Source of the DNA: Achromobacter kerstersii
Lineage (GTDB): Bacteria > Pseudomonadota > Gammaproteobacteria > Burkholderiales > Burkholderiaceae_B
Length of the DNA: 64,000 bases
Reading direction: 5' to 3'
Assembly: GCF_902859595.1 (NCBI RefSeq)
Contig: NZ_CADIJQ010000009.1
Coordinates: forward strand, 228,269-292,268
A program made the translations under genes and the position numbers. This document shows positions 28,089-35,898 of the stretch, piece by piece; the stretch's first letter is position 1; every line of letters starts with the position of its first letter. The notes beneath the pieces were generated by a model that was not told where the DNA came from, did not search any database, and was given only the letters and a program-made list of their open reading frames with translations.

Positions 28089-28594
28089 CAGTGGTCTCCG
28101 AACTCGATCACCGCGTGCACGAAAAGGACGGGAATCCCTATGGCGATGGAGCCGTGCATAACAGCCGCGGCGATCTGTTGATAGATGTTCAGTCCGCTGA
28201 AAGAGCCGTACGAAACGTACAGGGCGACGTTAGCGACAAGGAAAATCACCAGGCCCGCTATCAGCGTGGCGTCAAGCCAGAACAAGAACGCTGCCTTACG
28301 CTTTGATGCGCCAGGCTCTATCGGGGCCTCTCTTTCCCTCATGCCATAACTGACCAACCCGGCCCAAGTAGCGCATGCGACGCAGATTAGTCCCACGGAG
28401 ACAGCTCCCCAGAACCGTCCGCCCAGGGACACCAGCCACAGAACAGTTGCCCATTCTTGAATTAGCTTTCCAACCGTGGCCAGCACCACGACGATCAAGA
28501 CCAGCCCAATTGCGACCTTTATCGCGGACGAAGCCATTAACGTGCTGTTTGGATTTCGATGAGTGTGCTGTTTTTTGTGCAAGATGTACTCCAT
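28088..28594 (-). CDS. Hypothetical membrane protein, four helices
   Basis: Up to 168 residues, or 149 from an internal ATG at 28537. Four hydrophobic segments are visible (VAIGLVLIVVVLATVG, VGLICVACATWAGLV, ATLIAGLVIFLVANVAL, HGSIAIGIPVLFVHAV) separated by short charged loops. No family is recognised. Its stop overlaps the DUF1173 start, so the two products may work together at the membrane. Confidence 0.65.
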   Translation of the reverse strand: MEYILHKKQHTHRNPNSTLMASSAIKVAIGLVLIVVVLATVGKLIQEWATVLWLVSLGGRFWGAVSVGLICVACATWAGLVSYGMREREAPIEPGASKRKAAFLFWLDATLIAGLVIFLVANVALYVSYGSFSGLNIYQQIAAAVMHGSIAIGIPVLFVHAVIEFGDH

Positions 28595-28668
28595 TTTTCA
28601 GACGGCCAGCCTTTCCCGATGGAGGAGAGTCGTAGCCGACGAAGACAATGATTGGCTGACCCCTTTTG

Positions 28669-28815
28669 CTACTTTCGCTCGATCGCACAAAATGTGCTGC
28701 TTACGTAGGGCTGCTCGTAGCAATCTTCGTTGGTGGAGGAGTAAAACTCGTATAACGCATAGCCCGCAGCGAGGATCACGGATACGACTCCCCAGATAAT
28801 CATGTGCTTTTTCAT
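28669..28815 (-). CDS. Small membrane-anchored protein, 48 residues
   Basis: A short frame starting ATG AAA AAG CAC. The peptide begins MKKHMIIWGVVSVILAAGYA, a typical signal anchor, and continues as a short polar tail with two cysteines (EDCYEQ and TFCAIERK). Charge pattern, lack of internal stops and position in a run of small membrane protein genes on the same strand support it. Two cysteines outside the membrane could form a disulfide. There is no strong ribosome site. Function unknown. Confidence 0.55.
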   Translation of the reverse strand: MKKHMIIWGVVSVILAAGYALYEFYSSTNEDCYEQPYVSSTFCAIERK

Positions 28816-28851
28816 TGAATTTCCGTATGAAGGAAGCCCCGCTTGACGGAC

Positions 28852-29232
28852 TCACGTCGAGCGCGAGCGGCACCATTGGCACCAGAACAGGATGCCCCTC
28901 GTCAGCATGGAGCTGGCTCTTGTCAGGATGGAGATGCAGACCGATATCGAGATAGCGGTCGAAGAGAGCGCCAACATCCCGAGGATGCCGTTGCTAATGA
29001 ACAGCGCGTCTGAGCTGCTACCAGTTGGGTCAATCTTCAGCCCGGCCAACACGACGACTGCCCCGGTGAGCGGGGCCAGCGCCGGTTGCTGCATCACCCA
29101 GGCGTAGATTTCCTGGCCGTGCAAGGCGGTTATGGCAAAGGCGCCAAGGCTTACTGTCACGACGAATATGCCGAGCAGTAGGTAAATCTGTATGAAAAGG
29201 CCGGCTGCTAGGCCACGGATAAATTTATGCAC
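28852..29232 (-). CDS. Hypothetical membrane protein, three helices
   Basis: 126 residues with hydrophobic segments near residues 8-35 (LFIQIYLLLGIFVVTVSLGAF), 52-65 and 83-105 (ILGMLALSSTAISISVCISIL), ending in a short cysteine- and arginine-containing tail. It belongs to a cluster of four small membrane protein genes on the minus strand near the left end of the element. I do not recognise the family. Confidence 0.6.
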   Translation of the reverse strand: MHKFIRGLAAGLFIQIYLLLGIFVVTVSLGAFAITALHGQEIYAWVMQQPALAPLTGAVVVLAGLKIDPTGSSSDALFISNGILGMLALSSTAISISVCISILTRASSMLTRGILFWCQWCRSRST

Positions 29233-29254
29233 GTTCCCCTCCCAATGCGAGGTG

Positions 29255-29608
29255 TCAAGTCAGCGACGTCCCTAGCTTTGATAGTTCGGAAGCGCGGACG
29301 TAGACAGCCTTCTTTCCGCCGCGCAATCCGGCGACCGTTGACATCAACGCAAGGGCAATTAGAAGTTGCGCATCCAGCAGGATGGCCATGAATGCTTCTT
29401 GAAAAGCGTCTACGGTAGGAACATCGTGGCTGTGGGCATGCCAGATAGCTGTGCCGAGAATCGTCAGGGCCACAAAAGCAAGAAAATGCGCGGTGGCATT
29501 CCTCGCTAAGGCCTTCAACCATCGCTGGTTGGTTGCGCGGCTCCCATCAGCCTGACTACAAAATTGATACTTGCTGTTGAAGTCACGCTTTCTTTGAAGA
29601 GCGTTCAT
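29255..29608 (-). CDS. Hypothetical membrane protein, two helices
   Basis: 117 residues from ATG 29608, chosen because GGAGG lies eight bases upstream; an upstream start at 29644 adds 12 residues. Two helices (AHFLAFVALTILGTAIW and LLDAQLLIALALMSTVAGL) follow a basic N-terminal part. It is the first gene of the leftward small-membrane-protein cluster, and a TTTAGCAGCTAAA palindrome lies 66 bases upstream, so the cluster is probably repressed by the KorB-like protein. Confidence 0.65.
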   Translation of the reverse strand: MNALQRKRDFNSKYQFCSQADGSRATNQRWLKALARNATAHFLAFVALTILGTAIWHAHSHDVPTVDAFQEAFMAILLDAQLLIALALMSTVAGLRGGKKAVYVRASELSKLGTSLT

Positions 29609-29670
29609 TTGGATAGACCTCCGTGAGATGGAGAAATGTGCCATCCGGATCGGAGCGCTCGAATTCCGTG

Positions 29671-29689
29671 GTGTTTAGCAGCTAAACAC
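29671..29689. promoter_or_regulatory. KorB-type (OB-like) operator 1
   Basis: The perfect palindrome GTGTTTAGCAGCTAAACAC apart from its central base; the core TTTAGCAGCTAAA (29674-29686) is the IncP OB sequence with A instead of G/C at the centre. It lies upstream of the leftward small membrane protein cluster. Confidence 0.8.
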
Positions 29690-30153
29690 CGGGAAAAATT
29701 CTGATGAACGCCGATTCGGATGCCGCCGCCGAGATACCACAACGTTGGCGGCTTCCTGCCGACTTGCACGGCGCAGGCAAGTTGAGACCCTGCCAGGTGT
29801 TCGCCCAACACGTTATTCGCCACGTGGGGCATGTCTTACTTAGGCGCTCGTTTGAAAGCCCGACCACGCAGTAGCGTTCAGTCGGTTCACTTCAGCAGGG
29901 ATGGAAAGCAACTCCATTCACTGCACGAGATCAATGCGCCCGCCAGGCTCTGCACCTGGCCGGATTTGTACGTCAGCATGGTTGCTAACGAGCTTCACGG
30001 GCCTCGTCTGGCGCATTGATTCTTGCCGCTTCTTTAATGCCCGGGGCCAAGCTTTCGCTCGCGGCAATCTCCCCTACCGCAGCGCTCCATGAGCCGCTGC
30101 GAGGCGTTTACTTGTTTCGTCGTGTTAAAGAGCGTTGAGAAATGACTGTACTC

Positions 30154-30190
30154 TTTAGTACATATTTGGTCAATACCTTTTAGTACATAT
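30154..30190. promoter_or_regulatory. Distal repressor operators, two TTTAGTACATAT copies
   Basis: Identical 12-base copies at 30154-30165 and 30179-30190, 25 bases apart start to start, on the far side of the repressor gene. The same sequence recurs at the divergent promoter about 700 bases away. Confidence 0.7.
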
Positions 30191-30390
30191 TTCGAAAGCT
30201 CTCCATTACAGGAGAATTTTTCATCATTTGATACACTGGGAAACAAAGCTGACACACATCGCGACTGTCCCTAGCAAGCGGGAAGTCTTAGCCGCCAGTC
30301 GAGGGCGCGGACCATACCAATCGCAGGTGCAAGCGTTTGGCGGACGAGGTTGCCCGACCGACGCTGCAAGCTTGGGTTCTTAGACGGGGA

Positions 30391-30792
30391 TTAGGCCGTT
30401 CTTTTTTTCTGAATAGCGCCCGCAATGAACTCCGACACTCGAACATCTAGTTCGTGTCGCTTCTCGGGGCTGAGATGTATGAAATCATCGTATGACGCCA
30501 ACCGAAAGGGCCATTCGGTGTGAGGTAACGCTGTTGCTCGGCTGGGCGACGGGGCAGCGGGCCTGCCTTCCGCCTTCATCACGCCTTCTAGATAGCGCAG
30601 CGGCATCCCCACGGTCGCTTCTAGGTTCCTGGCACGCCGAGAGCCAAAGCTCTTTGTCCGCAGCAACTGGGAAATTTCGCTCTCATTGAGATTGTGAGCG
30701 ATGCAAAACGCGCGCGTGTTTGCATGGTGCGCAGTAATCCACGCACGTAACTGGTCCCGGCGGACCTGCATCTCCTGCGCAGCGGCGTCCAT
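30391..30792 (-). CDS. Cro/CI-like helix-turn-helix repressor
   Basis: 133 residues. A helix-turn-helix lies at about residues 26-60 (TRAFCIAHNLNESEISQLLRTKSFGSRRARNLE), and the C-terminal half is a separate helical region (YDDFIHLSPEKRHELDVRVSEFI). No peptidase dyad is present, so it would not be a self-cleaving repressor. It is divergent from another small DNA-binding gene, with TTTAGTACATAT operators between them and in the region downstream of it, a switch-like layout. Likely role: control of the element's early genes. Confidence 0.75.
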   Translation of the reverse strand: MDAAAQEMQVRRDQLRAWITAHHANTRAFCIAHNLNESEISQLLRTKSFGSRRARNLEATVGMPLRYLEGVMKAEGRPAAPSPSRATALPHTEWPFRLASYDDFIHLSPEKRHELDVRVSEFIAGAIQKKRTA

Positions 30793-30841
30793 GGGCCGGA
30801 TTCTGCATGACGGGACAGCGCTTTACCAAAAAGTACAAGAC

Positions 30842-30876
30842 ATATGTACTAAAAAAATGTACTATTTAGTACATAT
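30842..30876. promoter_or_regulatory. Operator pair at the divergent repressor / Cro-like promoter
   Basis: ATATGTACTAAA (30842-30853) and its inverse TTTAGTACATAT (30865-30876) face each other, matching the two distal copies exactly. The second copy runs into the ATG of the rightward gene. Confidence 0.8.
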
Positions 30877-31171
30877 GAATGCCGCTAAACGATACCCCCG
30901 CATTGAACCCCTGATCAAGTGGCTGAAGGTAACGCCTGTCGCCGAGGCTCGCGCGCAGTGCCTTGCTCAGCACACCACGTGGGAATACCTACGCCAAATC
31001 GCATATGGCTACAAACTCGTCGGCCCTCGCCGAGGCGTGGCCATCGAACGGGCTACGGGAGTTCCTCGTCGCGAGTTGCGTCCTCATGATTATTGGCTTG
31101 CCTGGCCTGATCTCCCCGAGCCCTCGGACCAAGAACACACGGGCGAAGCCGAGTTGAAGCGGTTTCCCTAA
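30875..31171 (+). CDS. Cro/YdaS-like DNA-binding protein
   Basis: 98 residues from ATG 30875. It contains a helix-turn-helix like that of YdaS/Cro proteins (TTWEYLRQIAYGYKLVGPRRGVAI) and a following ATGVPRRELRP segment, the usual end of that domain. The start codon is fused to an operator and has no ribosome site, so translation may be leaderless; ATG 30857 is an alternative. It faces the repressor gene and is followed by the ParA/KorB operon after two KorB operators. Likely the antagonist of the neighbouring repressor. Confidence 0.7.
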   Translation: MNAAKRYPRIEPLIKWLKVTPVAEARAQCLAQHTTWEYLRQIAYGYKLVGPRRGVAIERATGVPRRELRPHDYWLAWPDLPEPSDQEHTGEAELKRFP

Positions 31172-31178
31172 TTCAATG

Positions 31179-31215
31179 TTTAGCGGCTAAACACATTGCC
31201 GCTTTAGCCGCTAAA
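31179..31215. promoter_or_regulatory. KorB-type (OB) operators 2 and 3, before parA
   Basis: TTTAGCGGCTAAA (31179-31191) and TTTAGCCGCTAAA (31203-31215), both exact IncP OB sequences, 24 bases apart and just upstream of the parA ribosome site. They suggest autoregulation of the operon. Confidence 0.9.
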
Positions 31216-31247
31216 CGCCCGCACCTCAATGCAAAAGAGGAATGCTT

Positions 31248-32003
31248 ATGGAAATGAAAATTCTCGCGGTCGCACAAGGAAAGGGCGGTGTTGGCAAGAC
31301 CACGACCGCAGTCAACACCTCATTTGAAGCAGCCGAAGCAGGAGCTAGGGTCTTAGTTGTCGACTTGGATTCTGGCGACCTCTCCAAAACCATGGCTCGG
31401 TTCAAGCTGGAAATCGCTGCAAGCGCGCTCTTTCTCGACAGTCCGCCGGTAGTGCCTACTCACGAATCGAGCATCTCCTTGATCGCCGCAGATCAGCTGC
31501 TGGCAAATTTGATCTACATGCCGCTTGAAACCGCGCTGAGGAATTTCCGGGTAAATCTGTCGGCGTTCGCCGAAAAGGGTTATGACCTCTGCGTGATTGA
31601 TACCGCGCCGGGCGTAAGTATCGCCTTGGCAGCAGCGCTTCACGCTGCCGATGCGGTCATATCCCCTGTGGAGATGGAGGAGTACAGCATCGAAGGGATC
31701 AAGAAGATGATGCGCGTGATACTCAATGCTCGGCAGCGCAATCCTAAGCTGCAATTTCTTGGGCTACTTCCTAGCATGGTGGATCGGCGGAATCCGCGCC
31801 AGGTCCGACATTTGGCAGAAGTCCGTGCCGCCCACGAGAAGCTGCTTGCTCCCGTCACCATCGGTCTACGCACGAGCGTCGCTGAGGCACAGTCTATTGG
31901 CGAACCCGTCTGGAAATCCAAGAAGACCACCGCGCGTGCGGCGGGCGCCGAAATGCGCGCCCTGGGCCAGTACATCCGCACCAAGATGGGAGTAAAGGCA
32001 TGA
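31248..32003 (+). CDS. parA: ParA-family partition ATPase (IncC-like)
   Basis: 251 residues from ATG 31248, six bases after AGAGGA; ATGs at 31242 and 31254 are less well placed. The deviant Walker A KGGVGKTT sits at residues 12-19, followed by VLVVDLDSGD and the Walker B region DLCVIDTAPG. There is no N-terminal DNA-binding domain, so it is the short ParA type, like IncC of IncP plasmids. It overlaps the next gene by four bases. With the KorB-like protein it should segregate the circular form of the element and keep it from being lost. Confidence 0.93.
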   Translation: MEMKILAVAQGKGGVGKTTTAVNTSFEAAEAGARVLVVDLDSGDLSKTMARFKLEIAASALFLDSPPVVPTHESSISLIAADQLLANLIYMPLETALRNFRVNLSAFAEKGYDLCVIDTAPGVSIALAAALHAADAVISPVEMEEYSIEGIKKMMRVILNARQRNPKLQFLGLLPSMVDRRNPRQVRHLAEVRAAHEKLLAPVTIGLRTSVAEAQSIGEPVWKSKKTTARAAGAEMRALGQYIRTKMGVKA

Positions 32004-33196
32004 TGGATCTGAAAGGACTGGGTGACTTGGCATCGATGCTGGACGACCCGAAGCAGGAGGGCGGCTTCAAGATGTACGACGTCGCCCGAATCCATCTCGA
32101 TGCGCGGAACGTTCGTCGCGCCGGCAATCCGGGGCTCACGAAGGAGAGTATCGCGGAGATGGCCTCGACTATTCGGGAAAGAGTTGCGGCAGGGAAAAGA
32201 GGGGTGCTGTGCCCCATTTCATTGCGCCCTCACCCGACCATCCCGGGCGACTTCATAATTAATCATGGACACCGCCGCTACCTGGGTACGCGCGAGGTCG
32301 GTCTCGACCAGATTCCCGCACACGAAGATCCTGATTTCGACGACTTCGACCAGGTGACGGAGAACCTCCATCACGAGGGCCTGACCGGGCGTGAAATGGC
32401 GGACTTCATCGGTGGGAAGCTTGCGGAAGGCATGACCCAGTCGGATGTCGCACTCAAGATGGGGAAGTCCAAGGCATGGGTCAGCATGCACGTCGCAATG
32501 CTCAACCTTCCAGAGCCGGTTGCGGAGGCGGTCGCGAATGGGCAGATCACCGACGTCACTGTTGCCAAAGAACTCGTGATTGCATATCGGGAAGACCCGC
32601 AAGCAGTCGAAAATCTCCTCAACGCTGCGGAGCAGAAGCCCACCCGCGCGGCCGTAAAAGCTATTCGGCAAAGCACCAAGGCGAAGGGCCATCCGGCCGT
32701 CCCCAAGGCTCATACGCAATCCGAAGATTGCGTTGAAGATCGGCAAGAGGGGCAGGCGGTAGAACAGGGCGCGACGATCACTTTTGTGGCCGACACGACC
32801 GGTATCCGCTTTCAGCGTGAAGTCCCCAGCGAGGCGAAGGCCGAATTTCAACGCCGCAGGGACATGCTCGAACAGGAGCGACAAGACGGTGCCAATCCAG
32901 CGCTGCGCCAGGCCGGTATGGCCGCCTTGAATCGTCTGATTGAAATTGCCAGGCGTGAGACCGGACAGAGCTCACGTGTTGCCAACTTTCTGCTTGCTTG
33001 GTGGAACGCGACGAGCTGCGGCGGCTTCGACTTAGCTGATCTGTGGAGCGTGGACAAAGAAATCTACGACGACATGTCGTCAGTGATCGCCCTCGTCCGG
33101 CGCAGCCGATCCTATCCGGACACGCTCACTACCCCCGTTCACGAGGCGTTCAAAGAACTAGTAAAGATCTGGAGGCCCCAGCTCGTTAACGAATGA
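32000..33196 (+). CDS. parB: ParB-family protein, KorB-like
   Basis: 398 residues, start overlapping the parA stop. The CTP-binding ParB domain shows INHGHRRYLG (residues 88-96) and TENLHHEGLTG (120-130). The helix-turn-helix is AEGMTQSDVALKMGKSKAWVSMH (about 143-165), close in style to KorB of IncP plasmids. A long linker and a C-terminal helical domain follow. Seven TTTAGCNGCTAAA palindromes on the element match the KorB operator, two of them just before this operon. It probably has both a partition and a global repressor role. The match to KorB function is inferred from operator identity plus family. Confidence 0.88.
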   Translation: MMDLKGLGDLASMLDDPKQEGGFKMYDVARIHLDARNVRRAGNPGLTKESIAEMASTIRERVAAGKRGVLCPISLRPHPTIPGDFIINHGHRRYLGTREVGLDQIPAHEDPDFDDFDQVTENLHHEGLTGREMADFIGGKLAEGMTQSDVALKMGKSKAWVSMHVAMLNLPEPVAEAVANGQITDVTVAKELVIAYREDPQAVENLLNAAEQKPTRAAVKAIRQSTKAKGHPAVPKAHTQSEDCVEDRQEGQAVEQGATITFVADTTGIRFQREVPSEAKAEFQRRRDMLEQERQDGANPALRQAGMAALNRLIEIARRETGQSSRVANFLLAWWNATSCGGFDLADLWSVDKEIYDDMSSVIALVRRSRSYPDTLTTPVHEAFKELVKIWRPQLVNE

Positions 33197-33211
33197 CATG
33201 GCCCCTGGATG

Positions 33212-33224
33212 TTTAGCGGCTAAA
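33212..33224. promoter_or_regulatory. KorB-type (OB) operator 4
   Basis: TTTAGCGGCTAAA, an exact OB sequence, 15 bases after the parB stop and 62 before the next start codon; it would control the rightward gene set that follows. Confidence 0.88.
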
Positions 33225-33286
33225 CACGCAGCTTTTGAGGCAAGCTCAGGAGCCCGCAACGAAATCCACCTTACGGAGTCTGGTAA

Positions 33287-33598
33287 ATGGACGCGTTCTT
33301 ATGGCTGCTTTGTGGCGCCGCGTTGGCAGGGATCGGTGGCTGGCTCGTCAGGTTCTGGCGTAGAAGTGAAGACGGGCGGAAGCGAAGCAATGCAGCAAAT
33401 GTCCTCAAGCGCTACGGTATGACGCCGCAACTCTACCTGGCGACTGTTGACGAGGAAGACCCCGAACTACTCAAGGCGCTCGATGTCTTCGCCTTCACTG
33501 GCTACATCATTACAAGAACCAATGGCGAGGCAGTGGGCAAGCTTTGCCCCAGAGTGGCGAAAGGCCCACATGTGCGCCTAGTCGTATCGAACAACTAA
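33287..33598 (+). CDS. Small hypothetical membrane-anchored protein
   Basis: 103 residues from an ATG with GGAG ten bases upstream. One N-terminal helix (FLWLLCGAALAGIGGWLVRF) is followed by a basic patch and a soluble domain of about 75 residues with DEEDPELLKALDVFAFTGYI. The family is not recognised. It is the first gene after the parAB operon, under an OB operator, so it probably belongs to the KorB-controlled backbone. Confidence 0.65.
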   Translation: MDAFLWLLCGAALAGIGGWLVRFWRRSEDGRKRSNAANVLKRYGMTPQLYLATVDEEDPELLKALDVFAFTGYIITRTNGEAVGKLCPRVAKGPHVRLVVSNN

Positions 33599-33651
33599 GC
33601 CGCACAACCCACCTACTTATCCTTCCAACGAAATAAGCGCAAGGAACTTCA

Positions 33652-33999
33652 ATGCACTCGAACAAAACGCTCGCGAAACTCACTGCTCAAATTCAAGCTC
33701 TACAGCGACGTGCCGAAACCCTGCGCGCCAACGGTCGGGCGTCGGCCGTACAAAAGATCGTCGCGCAAATGCACGAGTTCCAGATTTCGCCCTCGGATAT
33801 CCAGGCCGCATATGGCGCAACGAAGTCCGCTCGCCCCAAGCGCAAAAAGGCTGTTGAGCGAACCGAATCCCGTCGCCCGGTCGCGCCGAAATACCGTCAT
33901 CCTGAATCTGGCTATACCTGGACCGGACGTGGGCGAGCGCCGCGCTGGCTGACTGCTGCGGAGCTCGCAGGAGCGTCGCGCGAACAATTCAGAATCTGA
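33652..33999 (+). CDS. H-NS-family nucleoid protein
   Basis: 115 residues. The N-terminal half is a coiled oligomerisation domain (LAKLTAQIQALQRRAETLR), and the C-terminal DNA-binding domain has the family motif YRHPESGYTWTGRGRAPRWL, in which GRGR is the minor-groove hook. Plasmid-borne H-NS proteins silence AT-rich cargo and lower the cost of carriage. It lies in the backbone cluster after parAB. The call rests on the clear C-terminal motif. Confidence 0.9.
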   Translation: MHSNKTLAKLTAQIQALQRRAETLRANGRASAVQKIVAQMHEFQISPSDIQAAYGATKSARPKRKKAVERTESRRPVAPKYRHPESGYTWTGRGRAPRWLTAAELAGASREQFRI

Positions 34000-34055
34000 A
34001 GCAGGATGGCTCAGACGCCATCCTGGAAACAACATTGCGACGTTGGAGATATGTC

Positions 34056-34304
34056 ATGAGCGATAGCCATTTGCGTCCCAGACCCCGTCAATGCCTGGGC
34101 AACTTGTGGGTGTACAGGGCGACTGTGATCTGCATGCTGCTAATGGCCCTCGCGGCTGCGATCGGGCTCTTCTACCTCGCATCCATTTTTATGGACAGCC
34201 TGGCCGCAGACACAAGGATGTTCGTCGACATTATCTCGTTCTTCTTTATCGCTTTCCTCATCGTCGTCAGTGCATGCTTTATGTCGCGGCGTTGGCCAGA
34301 GTGA
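34056..34304 (+). CDS. Small two-helix membrane protein
   Basis: 82 residues from ATG 34056, with TTGGAGAT upstream. Two long hydrophobic segments (VICMLLMALAAAIGLFYLASIF and IISFFFIAFLIVVSACF) with a short loop. No family is recognised. It lies between the H-NS-like gene and the Fic module. Confidence 0.6.
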   Translation: MSDSHLRPRPRQCLGNLWVYRATVICMLLMALAAAIGLFYLASIFMDSLAADTRMFVDIISFFFIAFLIVVSACFMSRRWPE

Positions 34305-34403
34305 CTCGGCCGGCTTTACGTCGTGCAGTTGCGTCCACCCGGTAAGTTAGCCCCTAACGCAGGACTTGTTGCAGTAAAATGAAAGACCTTCGGAGATACC
34401 CCA

Positions 34404-34610
34404 ATGCTGACTTCTAAAGACGTGATAGAACGGCGCCGCGCTGTAGCAAATGCGGTGGCGAACCAGCGGCTGGAAGGCTTGGAACCCGACTCACGCACAG
34501 TTGCCGATCTTGAACGTGCAGCGGCTGGTGAATTGAGCGTGTCGGACGTCCTCCGTACGCTGCATGCCCGCATCGCCGCTGGCGAATTTCGTTCGTCGCC
34601 CGCTCGATAG
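34404..34610 (+). CDS. vbhA: VbhA-like antitoxin of a Fic module
   Basis: 68 residues. The sequence ERRRAVANAVANQRLEGLEP lines up with VbhA of Bartonella, whose inhibitory helix carries the motif (S/T)xxxE(G/N). Here the glutamate and glycine are present (E24-G25), but the first position is N20 instead of serine or threonine. The rest (LERAAAGELSVSDVL) matches the VbhA tail helices. By the known mechanism, the glutamate blocks productive ATP binding in the partner Fic protein. It precedes the Fic gene by 25 bases. Confidence 0.88.
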   Translation: MLTSKDVIERRRAVANAVANQRLEGLEPDSRTVADLERAAAGELSVSDVLRTLHARIAAGEFRSSPAR

Positions 34611-34635
34611 CTTCAATGACCGCATAGGCCAGTTC

Positions 34636-35550
34636 ATGGCCAAATACCCCATCAACGCGCAAGATCCATACGGAGACCCTGTTTCCGGGGTTCTGCGTAA
34701 TCGTCTTGCAATCACTGACCAGGCCGAACTGGACAAGGTGGAGGCAACCTTCGCCGCCGTGCGCTCTTATGAGCTTGCTACGGACCCCATTCGGGGGCAG
34801 TTTGACCTGGCGCACCTTCAACAGATCCATCAGCGGTTGTTCGGCGACGTCTATGACTGGGCGGGCAAGATCCGCACGGTCGACATTTCGAAGGGCACAA
34901 CACGCTTCGCCAGCCACGAGCAGATCACGAGTTATGCGCCACAGATCACGAGACCACTTTCGCGCGAAGGTCTCCTAAAGGGCCTTGCGCCTGATTCGTT
35001 CAGTGAGCGTGCTGGCCATTACTTGGGCGAGTTGAATGTGCTCCATCCCTTCCGGGAAGGCAATGGCAGAAGTATCCGGGAGTTCATCGGTCAGCTTGCA
35101 AGGGATGCCGGCTACGGCATTGACTGGCAGGGCGTTGATCGGGGCGAGATGACGAAGGCGTCGATTGAGGCCTATCAAGGAGACTCGCAGCGCATGGCGC
35201 ACTTGATTCGCGCCAGTCTCCGAGAAATTGACCGGGAATACGCGCTGGATCTGGCGAGGGCGGTGGCAGGCGATCGCGCACACGTCGTTCAGGCTATTCC
35301 TGGGCAGAGCTATGAGGGCGTGGTTATCGGATTGACGGAGCGGTACCTGGTTCAAGAACAAAAAGGGCTGGCTGGGGAGATGGTCCTGCACAGCCGTCGC
35401 GCGCTTCTCAACGTGGATCTCGTCGTTCCGGGGCAGATGATCGGAATCCGCTATCCGCATGGTGACGTCGGCCTGGTGGAAGCATCTCTGTCACAGTCCG
35501 AGCGAGAGAATTCAAAACAGCTGCAACGCGACCGCGACATAGAGCGGTGA
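34636..35550 (+). CDS. Fic-domain AMP-transferase toxin (VbhT-like) with KfrB-like C-terminal domain
   Basis: 304 residues from ATG 34636, chosen because the resulting N-terminus (MAKYPINAQDPYGDP) aligns with VbhT; an ATG at 34564 would overlap the antitoxin gene by 47 bases. The Fic motif HPFREGNGR is complete at 137-145, preceded by FDLAHLQQIHQRLFGDVYDWAG. Such enzymes attach AMP to targets, DNA gyrase and topoisomerase IV in close relatives. VbhT ends with a BID secretion domain, but here residues of about 205-295 (GQSYEGVVIGLTERYLVQEQ, VVPGQMIGIRYPHGDVG) look like a KfrB-type beta domain known from plasmid proteins. Confidence 0.9.
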   Translation: MAKYPINAQDPYGDPVSGVLRNRLAITDQAELDKVEATFAAVRSYELATDPIRGQFDLAHLQQIHQRLFGDVYDWAGKIRTVDISKGTTRFASHEQITSYAPQITRPLSREGLLKGLAPDSFSERAGHYLGELNVLHPFREGNGRSIREFIGQLARDAGYGIDWQGVDRGEMTKASIEAYQGDSQRMAHLIRASLREIDREYALDLARAVAGDRAHVVQAIPGQSYEGVVIGLTERYLVQEQKGLAGEMVLHSRRALLNVDLVVPGQMIGIRYPHGDVGLVEASLSQSERENSKQLQRDRDIER

Positions 35551-35558
35551 AGCGACTG

Positions 35559-35571
35559 TTTAGCCGCTAAA
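35559..35571. promoter_or_regulatory. KorB-type (OB) operator 5
   Basis: TTTAGCCGCTAAA, an exact OB sequence, eight bases after the Fic gene stop. It is between converging genes, so it is less likely a promoter operator and more like a ParB loading or partition site. Confidence 0.85.
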
Positions 35572-35898
35572 CATCAAATTCAAAACACGTTTATCCGAAC
35601 CCGTGGATATGTGGATGATCGCTTCGCGACCACCCGGCTCGCTTCGCTCGGCCCATGGACAACCACTGATGGACAAACGGTGGACAGGCTCCGCCTGACC
35701 ACGCGCTTGACCACAGGGTGTGCCCACCGGCTTCCCGAGTTTCACCCACATACCCACCGGCCCCCACCGACCAATCATGAGATACAGAAGTTCAAGACAC
35801 GCGCCCGAATGTGGCGACCGGCGCAATTAAGTCATCACATTCAGGGTACGGACTGCGAATGCTCGGCCGGTCCTATGACGCGACGCGGAGATCGCCGA
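35572..35898. other. Intergenic region after the Fic gene
   Basis: 327 bases between converging genes. It holds three spaced TGGACA words around 35655-35690, a purine-poor stretch with repeated CACC words, and no convincing reading frame. Confidence 0.35.

Larger units (their letters stand above)
29645..30390. other. 746-base region without a recognised gene
   Basis: It holds a KorB-type operator at its left end, an 11-base inverted repeat ATCAATGCGCC (29930-29940) / GGCGCATTGAT (30010-30020), and two TTTAGTACATAT operators. Short open frames exist on both strands, but none has a ribosome site or convincing composition. Confidence 0.45.

Noticed and set aside
29605..29867. Two overlapping minus-strand frames of 60-75 residues near the first KorB operator
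   Set aside because: They run across the operator, have no ribosome site and no recognisable composition.
34345..34358. GTTAGCCCCTAAC as an eighth KorB-type site
   Set aside because: Only the outer bases match the palindrome; the core GC dinucleotides are missing.
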